Shown here: piece after piece, positions 54,751 to 64,000 of the stretch
Layout of the letters: every line of letters begins with the position of its first letter
Numbering within the stretch: the first letter of the stretch is position 1
Assembly (NCBI RefSeq): GCF_937616625.2
Contig: NC_065576.1
Coordinates: 49,906,128-49,970,127 of the forward strand
Origin: Mercurialis annua
Lineage: Eukaryota > Streptophyta > Magnoliopsida > Malpighiales > Euphorbiaceae
DNA length: 64,000 nt
Reading direction: 5' to 3'
Program-made: the position numbers and the translations under genes
The notes under the pieces: model-generated
The model's database searches: none
The model's input: only the letters and a program-made list of their open reading frames with translations
What the model was told of the DNA's origin: nothing

Positions 54751-57700
54751 TTATTGAAAATCATATAAAAGATATTTGATAAATTAATTATCGTTTTATC
54801 CTGTTTTGGGGCTTTTCTGCATTTCCCAAAACAGCTCAGGGAGGGGAGTTTGGGTATGTTTTTTGACCCCCTACGCTTAACAGATGATTTTGGAACCTCA
54901 ACGGATGTTTTAGAGGGTATTGAAAAAAATAAGAATGTTCGATTAGTTTTGTAATCAGACTGTTTTAGGTAATCGTTTTTATAGCTTGAAGTAGGCTAGA
55001 AAAGGAATTTTTAAAAAGTTAGTTTAACTAGGAATTCTGTTAGCTCGATAAGTTATCGGTTACTCAGACAACGTTTCTAGTTGGGATTAATTAAAATAAT
55101 AGAAGAGTTATTTGATAAATGAATTATCGTTTTATACCGTTTTTGGGGTTTTTGTGCATTCCCAAAACAGCTCATGGAGGGGAGTTTGGGTGCGTTTTTT
55201 GACCCTATAAGCGTACAAGATGAAGTTGGAACCTGAACAAAAAAATTATACAGTGTTACATAAAAAATGAATATTAAATTAGTTTGTTAATCAGCTCGTT
55301 TTATGTAAGCATTTTGATAGCCCGAAGTAGGCTAGAATAGGGATTTTTGAAAAGTTGAGTTTGACTAGGAATTTTGTTAGCTCGATAAATAATCGGTTAT
55401 TCGGACAACGTTTCTAGTTGGGATTATTGAAAATCATATAAAAATTATTTGATAAATTAGTTATCGTTTTATCCTGTTTTTGGGGCTTTTCTGCATTCCC
55501 CAAAACAACTCAGGGAGGGGAGTTTGGGTATGTTTTTTGAACCCCTACGCATACCGGATGAAGTTGGAACCTCAACGGAAGTTTTAGAGAGTGTCGAAGA
55601 CAATAAGAATGTTCAATTAGTTTGGTAGTCAGACCGTTTTAATAGCCCGAATTTGGCTAGAAAAGGAATTTTAAAAAAGTTGAGTTTAACTAGGAATTTT
55701 GTTAGCTCGATAAGTTATCGGTTATTCTGACAACGTTTCTAGTTGGGATAAATTAAAATAATAGAAGAATTATTTGATAAATGAATTATCGTTTTATCCC
55801 ATTTTTGGGGCTTTTATGCATTCCCCAAAACAGCTCAGGGAGGGGAGTTTGGGTGCGTTTTTTGACCCTATAAGCGTACCGGATGAAGTTGGAACCTGAA
55901 CAAAAGATTTAGACAGTGTTACAGACAAAATGAATATTCAATTAGTTTGTTAATCAGCCCGTTTTATGTAAGCATTTTGATAGCCCGAAGTAGTCTAGAA
56001 AAGGGATTTTTGAAAAGTTAATTTTGACTAGGAATTTTGTTAGCTTGATAAGTTATCTTTTATTGGGACAACATTTCTAGTTGGGATTATTTAAAATCAT
56101 AGAAATGTTATTTGAAAAATAAATTATCGTCTTATCCCGTTTTTGGGGCTTTTCTGCATTCCCCAAATTAGCTCATGGAGGAGAGTTTGGGTTCGTTTTT
56201 TGACCCTATAAGCGTACCGGATGAAGTTGGAACCTGAACAAAAGATTTAGACAGTGTAACAGAAAAAATAAATATTAAATTAGTTTGTTAATCAGACCGT
56301 TTTATGTAAGCATTTTGATAGCCCGAAGTAGGCTAGAAAAGAGATTTTTGAAAAGTTGAGCTTGACTAGGAATTTTGTTAGCTCGATAAATTATCTGTTA
56401 TTCGGACAACGTTTCTAATTGGGATTATTGAAAATCATATAAAAATTATTTGATAAATTAATTATCGTTTTATCCTGTTTTGGGGCTTTTATGCATTCCC
56501 CAACACAGCTCAGGGAGGGGAGTTTGGGTGCGTTTCTTGACCCCCTTCGAGTACCGGATGAAGTTGGAACATCAACGAAAGTTTTAGAGGGTGTTGAAGA
56601 CAATAAGAATGTTGAATTAGTTTGGTAATCAGACTGTTTTTAGTAAGCGTTTTGATAGCCCGAAGTAGGCTAGAAAAGGAATTTTTAAAAACTTGAGTTT
56701 AACTAGGAATTTTGTTAGCTCGATAAGTTATCGGTTATTCTGAAAACGTTTCTAGTTGGGATTAATTAAAATAATAGAAGAATTATTTGATAAATGAATT
56801 ATCGTTTTATCCCATTTTTGAGGCTTTTATGCATTCCCCAAAACAGCTCAGGGAGGGGAGTTTGGGTGCGTTTTTTGACCCTATAAGCGTACCTGATGAA
56901 GTTGGAACCTGAACAAAAGATTTATACAGTGTTACAGACAAAATGAATATTCAATTAGTTTGTTAATCAGCCCGTTTTATGTAAGCATTTTGATAGCCCG
57001 AAGTAGGCTAGAAAAGGGATTTTTGAAAAGTTAATTTTGACTAGGAATTTTGTTAGCTCGATAAGTTATCTTTTATTGGGACAACATTTCTAGTTGGGAT
57101 TATTTAAAATCGTATATAAGTTATTTGATAAATAAATTATCTTTTTATCCTGTTTTTGGGGCTTTTCTGCATTCCCAAATCAGCTCATGGAGGGGAGTTT
57201 GGGTTCATTTTTTGACCCTATAAGCGTACCAGATGAAGTTGGAACCTGAACACAAGATTTAGACAGTGTTACAGACAAAATGAATATTAAATTAGTTTGT
57301 TAATCAGACCGTTTTATGTAAGCATTTTGATATCCGAAGTAGGCTAGAAAAGGGATTTTTGAAAAGTTGAGTTTGACTAGGAATTTTGTTAGCTCGATAA
57401 ATTATCGGTTATTCGGACAACGTTTCTAATTGGGATTATTGAAAATCATATAAAAATTATTTGATAAATTAATTATCGTTTTATCCTGTTTTGGGGCTTT
57501 TCTGCATTCCCCAAAACAGCTCAGGGAGGATAGTTTGGGTAGGTTTTTTGACCCCCTACGCCTACCGGATGAAGTTGGAACCTCAACGAAAGTTTTAGAG
57601 GGTGTTGAAGACAATAACAATGTTGAATTAGTTTGGTAATCAGTCTGTTTTAAGTAAGCGTTTTGATAGCCCGAAGTAGGTTAGAAAAGGAATTTTTAAA

Positions 57701-58441
57701 AAGTTGAGTTTAACTAGGAATTTTGTTAGCTCGATAAGTTACCGGTTATTCTGACAACGTTTCTAGTTGGGATTAATTAAAATAATAGAAGAATTATTTG
57801 ATAAATGAATTATCGTTTTATTCCATTTTTGGGGCTTTTTTTGCATTCCCCAAAACAGCTCAGGGAGGGGTGTTTGGGTGCGTTTTTTGACCCTATAAGC
57901 GTACCGGATGAAGTTGGAACCCGAACAAAAGATTTAGAAAGTGTTACAGAAAAAATGAATATTCAATTAGTTTGTTAATCAGCCCGTTTTATGTAAGCAT
58001 TTTGATAGCCCGAAGTAGGCTAGAAAAGGGATTTTTGAAAAGTTAATTTTGACTAGGAATTTTGTTAGCTCGATAAATTATCGGTTATTCGGACAACTTT
58101 TCTAGTTGGTATTATTGAAAATCATATAAAAGTTATTTGATAAATTAATTATCGTTTTATCATGTTTTCGGGGCTTTTCTGCATTCCCCAAAACAGCTTA
58201 GAGAGGGTAGTTAAGGTATGTTTTTTGACCCCCTACGCGTACCAGATGAAGTTGGAACCTCAACGGAAGTTTTAGAGGGTGTTGAAGTAAATAAGAATAT
58301 TCAATTATTTTGGTAATCAGGCCGTTTTAAGTAAGCGTTTTGATCGCCCGAAGTAGGCTAGAAAAGGAATTTTTAAAAAGTTGAGTTTAACTAGGAATTC
58401 TGTTAGCTCGATAAGTTATCGATTATTCAGACAACGTTTCT

Positions 58442-61400
58442 AGTAGGTATTGATTAAAATAATAGAAGAGTTATTTGATAAATGAATTATCGTTTTATAC
58501 CGTTTTTGGGGTTTTTGTGCATTCCCCAAAACAGCTCATGGAGGGGAGTTTGGGTGCGTTTTTTTGACCCCCTAAGCGTACCGGATGAAGTTGGAACCTG
58601 AACAAAAGATTTAGACAGTGTTACAGACAAAATGAATATAAAATTAGTTTGTTAATCAGACCGTTTTATGTAAGCATTTTGATAGCCCGAAGTAGGCTAG
58701 AAAAGGGATTTTTGAATAGTTGAGTTTGACTAGGAATTTTGTTAGCTCGATAAATTATCGGTTATTCGGACAACGTTTCTAATTGGGATTATTGAAAATC
58801 ATATAAAAATTATTTGATAAATTAATTATCGTTTTATCCTGTTTTGGGGCTTTTCTGCATTCCCCAAAACAGCTCAGGGAGGGGAGTTTGGGTATGTTTT
58901 TTGATCCCCTACGCGTACCGGATGAAGATGGAACCTCAACAAAAGTTTTAACGGGTGTTGAAGACAATAAGAATGTTGAATTAGTTTGGTAATCAGACTG
59001 TTGTAAGTAAGCGTTTTGATAGCCCGAAGTAGGCTAGAAAAGGAATTTTTAAAAAGTTGAGTTTAACTAGGAATTTTGTTAGCTCGATAAGTTACCGGTT
59101 ATTCTGACAACGTTTCTAGTTGGGATTAATTAAAATAATAGAAGAGGTATTTGATAAATGAATTATCGTTTTATCCCATTTTTGGGGCTTTTTTTGCATT
59201 CCCCAAAATAGCTCAAGGAGGGGAATTTGGGTCCGTTTTTTGACCCTATAAGCGTACCGGATGAAGTTGGATCCTGAACAAAAGATTTAGACAGTGTTAC
59301 AGACAATATGAATATTCAATTAGTTTGTTAATCAGCCCGTTTTATGTAAGCATTTTGATAGCCCGAAGTAGGCTAGAAAAGGGATTTTTGAAAAGTTAAT
59401 TTTGACTAGGAATTTTGTTAGCTCGATTAATTATCGGTTATTCGGACAACTTTTCTAGTTGGTATTATTGAAAATCATATAAAAGTTATTTGATAAATTA
59501 ATTATCGTTTTATCATGTTTTTGGGGCTTTTCTGCATTCCCCAAAACAGCTTAGAGAGGGGAGTTAAGGTATGTTTTTTGACCCCCTACGCCTCCCAGAT
59601 GAAGTTGGAACCTCAACGGAAGTTTTAGAGGGTGTTGAAGACAAAAAGAATATTCAATTAGTTTGGTAATCAGACCGTTTTAAGTAAGCGTTTTGATAGC
59701 CCGAAGTAGGCTAGAAAAGGAATTTTTAAAAAGTTGAGTTTAACTAGGAATTCTGCTAGCTCGATAAGTTATCGGTTATTCAGACAACGTTTCTAGTTTG
59801 GATTAATTAAAATAATAGAAGAGTTATTTGATAAATGAATTATCGTATTATACCGTTTTTGGGGTTTTGTGCATTCCCCAAAACAGCTCATGGAGGGGAG
59901 TTTGGGTGCGTTTTTTGACCCTATAAGCGTACAAGATGAAGTTGGAACCTGAACAAAAGATTTAGATAGTGTTACAGACAAAATGAATATTAAATTAGTT
60001 GGTTAATTAGACCGTTTTGTGCAAGCATTTTGATAGCCCGAAGTAGGCTAGAAAAGAGATTTTTGAAAAGTTGAGTTCGACTAGGAATTTTGTTAGCTTG
60101 ATAAATTATCGGTTATTCGGACAACGTTTCTACTTGGGATTTTTGAAAATCATATAAAAATTATTTGATAAATTAATTATCGTTTTATCCTGTTTTGGGG
60201 CTTTTCTGCATTCCCCAAAACAACTTAGGGAGGGGAGTTTGGGTATGTTTTTTGACCCCCTACGCGTACCGGATGAAGATTGAACCTCAACAAAAGTTTT
60301 AGAGGGTGTTAAAGACAATAAGAATGTTGAATTAGTTTGGTAATCAGACTGTTGTAAGTAAGCGTTTTGATAGCCCGAAGTAGGCTAGAAAAGGAATTTT
60401 TAAAAAGTTGAGTTTAACTAGGAATTTTGTTAGCTCGATAAGTTATCGGTTATTCTGACAACGTTTCTAGTTGGGATTAATTAAAATAATAGAAGAGGTA
60501 TTTGATAAAAAAATTATCGTTTTATCCCATTTTTGGGGCTTTTTTTGCATTTCCCAAAACAGCTCAAGGAGGGGAATTTGGGTCCGTTTTTTGACCCTAT
60601 AAGCGTACCGGATGAAGTTGGATCCTGAACAAAAGATTTAGACAGTGTTACAGACAAAATGAATATTCAATTAGTTTGTTAATCAGCCCGTTTTATGTAA
60701 GCATTTTGATAGCCCGAAGTAGGCTAGAAAAGGGATTTTTGAAAAGTTAATTTTGACTAGGAATTTTGTTAGCTCGATAAATTATCGGTTATTCGGACAA
60801 CGTTTCTAGTTGGTATTATTGAAAATCATATAAAAGTTATTTGATAAATTAATTATCGTTTTATCATGTTTTGGGGCTTTTCTGCATTCCCCAAAACAGC
60901 TTAGAGAGGGGAGTTAAGGTATGTTTTTTGACCCCCTACGCCTACCAGATGAAGTTGGAACCTCAACGGAAGTTTTAGAGGGTGTTGAAGACAAAAAGAA
61001 TATTCAATTAGTTTGGTAATCAGACCGATTTAAGTAAGCGTTTTGATAGCCCGAAGTAGGCTAGAAAAGGAATTTTTAAAAAGTTGAGTTTAACTAGGAA
61101 TTCTGCTAGCTCGATAAGTTATCGGTTATTCAGACAACGTTTCTAGATTGGATTAATTAAAATAATAGAAGAGTTATTTGATAAATGAATTATCGTATTA
61201 TACTGTTTTTGGGGTTTTGTGCATTCCCCAAAACAGCTCATGGAGGGGAGTTTGGGTGCGTTTTTTGACCCTATAAGCGTACCAGATGAAGTTGGAACCT
61301 GAACAAAAGATTTAGACAGTGTTACAGACAAAATGAATATTAAATTAGTTGGTTAATTAGACCGTTTTATAAAAGCATTTTGATAGCCCGAAGTAGGCTA

Positions 61401-64000
61401 GAAAAGGGATTTTTGAAAAGTTGAGTTCGACTAGGAATTTTGTTAGCTCGATAAATTATCGGTTATTCGGACAACGTTTCTACTTGGGATTTTTGAAAAT
61501 CATATAAAAATTATTTGATAAATTAATTATCGTTTTATCCTGTTTTGGGGCTTTTCTGCATTCCCCAAAACAACTTAGGGAGGGGAGTTTGGGTATGTTT
61601 TTTGACCCCCTACGCGTACCGGATGAAGATTGAACCTCAACAAAAGTTTTAGAGGGTGTTAAAGACAATAAGAATGTTGAATTAGTTTGGTAATCAGACT
61701 GTTGTAAGTAAGCGTTTTGATAGCCCGAAGTAGGCTAGAAAAGGAATTTTTAAAAAGTTGAGTTTAACTAGGAATTTTGTTAGCTCGATAAGTTATCGGT
61801 TATTCTGACAACGTTTCTAGTTGGGATTAATTAAAATAATAGAAGAGGTATTTGATAAAAAAATTATCGTTTTATCCCATTTTTGGGGCTTTTTTTGCAA
61901 TCCCCAAAACAGCTCAAGGAGGGGAATTTGGGTCCGTTTTTTGACCCTATAAGCGTACCAGATGAAGTTGGATCCTGAACAAAAGATTTAGACAGTGTTA
62001 CAGACAAAATGAATATTCAATTAGTTTGTTAATCAGCCCGTTTTATGTAAGCATTTTGATAGCCCGAAGTAGGCTAGAAAAGGGATTTTTGAAAAGTTAA
62101 TTTTGACTAGGAATTTTGTTAGCTCGATAAATTATCGGTTATTCGGACAACTTTTCTAGTTGGTATTATTGAAAATCATATAAAAGTTATTTGATAAATT
62201 AATTATCGTTTTATCATGTTTTGGGGCTTTTCTGCATTCCCCAAAACAGCTTAGAGAGGGGAGTTAAGGTATGTTTTTTGACCCCCTACGCCTACCAGAT
62301 GAAGTTGGAACCTCAACGGAAGTTTTAGAGGGTGTTGAAGACAAAAAGAATATTCAATTAGTTTGGTAATCAGACCGATTTAAGTAAGCGTTTTGATAGC
62401 CCGAAGTAGGCTAGAAAAGGAATTTTTAAAAAGTTGAGTTTAACTAGGAATTCTGCTAGCTCGATAAGTTATCGGTTATTCAGACAACGTTTCTAGATTG
62501 GATTAATTAAAATAATAGAAGAGTTATTTGATAAATGAATTATCGTATTATACTGTTTTTGGGGTTTTGTGCATTCCCCAAAACAGCTCATGGAGGGGAG
62601 TTTGGGTGCGTTTTTTGACCCTATAAGCGTACCAGATGAAGTTGGAACCTGAACAAAAGATTTAGACAGTGTTACAGACAAAATGAATATTAAATTAGTT
62701 GGTTAATTAGACCGTTTTATAAAAGCATTTTGATAGCCCGAAGTAGGCTAGAAAAGGGATTTTTGAAAAGTTGAGTTCGACTAGGAATTTTGTTAGCTCG
62801 ATAAATTATCGGTTATTCGGACAACGTTTCTACTTGGGATTTTTGAAAATCATATAAAAATTATTTGATAAATTAATTATCGTTTTATCCTGTTTTGGGG
62901 CTTTTCTGCATTCCCCAAAACAACTTAGGGAGGGGAGTTTGGGTATGTTTTTTGACCCCCTACGCGTACCGGATGAAGATTGAACCTCAACAAAAGTTTT
63001 AGAGGGTGTTAAAGACAATAAGAATGTTGAATTAGTTTGGTAATCAGACTGTTGTAAGTAAGCGTTTTGATAGCCCGAAGTAGGCTAGAAAAGGAATTTT
63101 TAAAAAGTTGAGTTTAACTAGGAATTTTGTTAGCTCGATAAGTTATCGGTTATTCTGACAACGTTTCTAGTTGGGATTAATTAAAATAATAGAAGAGGTA
63201 TTTGATAAAAAAATTATCGTTTTATCCCATTTTTGGGGCTTTTTTTGCAATCCCCAAAACAGCTCAAGGAGGGGAATTTGGGTCCGTTTTTTGACCCTAT
63301 AAGCGTACCAGATGAAGTTGGATCCTGAACAAAAGATTTAGACAGTGTTACAGACAAAATGAATATTCAATTAGTTTGTTAATCAGCCCGTTTTATGTAA
63401 GCATTTTGATAGCCCGAAGTAGGCTAGAAAAGGGATTTTTGAAAAGTTAATTTTGACTAGGAATTTTGTTAGCTCGATAAATTATCGGTTATTCGGACAA
63501 CTTTTCTAGTTGGTATTATTGAAAATCATATAAAAGTTATTTGATAAATTAATTATCGTTTTATCATGTTTTGGGGCTTTTCTGCATTCCCCAAAACAGC
63601 TTAGAGAGGGGAGTTAAGGTATGTTTTTTGACCCCCTACGCCTACCAGATGAAGTTGGAACCTCAACGGAAGTTTTAGAGGGTGTTGAAGACAAAAAGAA
63701 TATTCAATTAGTTTGGTAATCAGACCGATTTAAGTAAGCGTTTTGATAGCCCGAAGTAGGCTAGAAAAGGAATTTTTTAAAAGTTGAGTTTAACTAGGAA
63801 TTCTGCTAGCTCGATAAGTTATCGGTTATTCAGACAACGTTTCTAGTTTGGATTAATTAAAATAATAGAAGAGTTATTTGATAAATGAATTATCGTATTA
63901 TACTGTTTTTGGGGTTTTGTGCATTCCCCAAAACAGCTCATGGAGGGGAGTTTGGGTGCGTTTTTTGACCCTATAAGCGTACCAGATGAAGTTGGAACCT
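58442..64000. repeat. Higher-order repeat of 1350 bp (4 monomers), four copies and a partial one
   Basis: Units start at about 58442, 59793, 61143, 62493 and 63843. Comparing 61143-62492 with 62493-63842 line by line I found one substitution in 1350 bp, near 63777. The unit at 59793 differs at several sites and the one at 58442 at many, so similarity rises to the right. The array runs on beyond the window. Confidence 0.92.

Larger units (their letters stand above)
44220..64000. repeat. Satellite DNA, short (about 337 bp) monomer array
   Basis: Nearly 20 kb, about 59 monomers, with no insertion. The monomer lacks the block from GATAATTAATTTATTTTAGC to CGCTTGGCTG of the long type, so TTATCCCG runs straight into TTTTTGGGGCTTTTCTGC; the difference is about 123 bp. 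Each monomer keeps two dyads: CGATAA-N-TTATCG, and CTGTTTTGGGG / CCCCAAAACAG around a 12-nt loop. Repeated minus-strand frames of about 62 residues, one per one or more monomers, are satellite sequence and not genes. One monomer holds a run of 13 G (52806-52818). Confidence 0.95.

Noticed and set aside
45598..63018. A regular series of minus-strand frames of about 62-70 residues with similar peptides (SKTFVEVPTSSGTRRGSK and variants).
   Set aside because: They recur with the satellite period, several monomers break the frame, and there is no sign of protein-level conservation beyond the DNA repeat. They are satellite sequence.
44220..64000. A possible CENP-B box around TTCGGACAACGTTTCTAG in the monomer.
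   Set aside because: The first half (TTCG, then A at the right place) fits, but the essential CGGG half is absent (CGTTTC). Not a CENP-B box.
1..64000. tRNA, rRNA and telomere-repeat genes or arrays.
   Set aside because: I looked for cloverleaf-like conserved arms, rRNA signatures and CCCTAAA arrays and saw none. The tRNA-like 18-mer at 5807 is a primer site, not a tRNA gene.

Overview
The window comes from a repeat-rich, probably pericentromeric or heterochromatic, part of a flowering-plant nuclear genome (most likely a eudicot; the species cannot be told from the sequence). The evidence is an AT-rich tandem satellite interrupted by plant-type Ty3/gypsy LTR retrotransposons (an Athila-lineage element with a tRNA-Asp primer site, and chromovirus/Tekay-like LTRs and pol fragments) and one Mutator-like non-autonomous DNA transposon. 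I see no host gene, tRNA, rRNA or bacterial-type feature.

Layout. A satellite with monomers of about 460 bp fills 1-650, 3538-4360, 16889-19363, 24475-26835 and 30326-33764. It is interrupted by: a solo LTR (651-3537, +, TSD ATTAA); a full-length Athila-like element (4361-16888, +, TSD GTTAT, LTRs of 1440 bp each and about 99.6% identical); a chromovirus-type solo LTR (19364-24474, +) that carries a second solo LTR of the same kind in reverse (20765-23315, -, TSD ACGTG); and another solo LTR (26836-30325, -, TSD TAGAC) that carries a Mutator-like MITE (29455-30009, 9-bp TSD ATTCTATGG). From 33765 to 44219 lies a rearranged complex: a truncated minus-strand LTR, a broken minus-strand gag/PR/RT/RNase H chromovirus fragment, 4.5 kb of ORF-poor A-rich internal sequence, and a plus-strand LTR preceded by a polypurine tract. 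From 44220 to the end the satellite continues without insertion, but as a shorter monomer (about 337 bp, lacking about 123 bp of the long type), organised in higher-order repeats of about 3.37 kb (10-mers) and exactly 1350 bp (4-mers).

The two intact coding regions are both in the Athila element: a 1922-residue gag-pol (gag, zinc knuckle, protease, RT, RNase H, integrase, all catalytic residues present) and a 438-residue downstream ORF of the Athila type. With PBS, PPT, LTR promoter and near-identical LTRs the element looks recently active.

The most unusual signal is a family of short GC-cored hairpins. In the Athila element a module of about 133 bp, made of four perfect 17-21-nt palindromes (core TCTCGATTCGAGA or its complement), appears in each LTR, inside the pol reading frame and in the spacer after pol, always with the same outer span of 115 bp between first and last palindrome centres. 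Related or architecturally similar hairpin arrays, each with its own arm sequence, sit inside four of the six chromovirus-type LTRs. I know of no described element with this arrangement, but no database search was possible.
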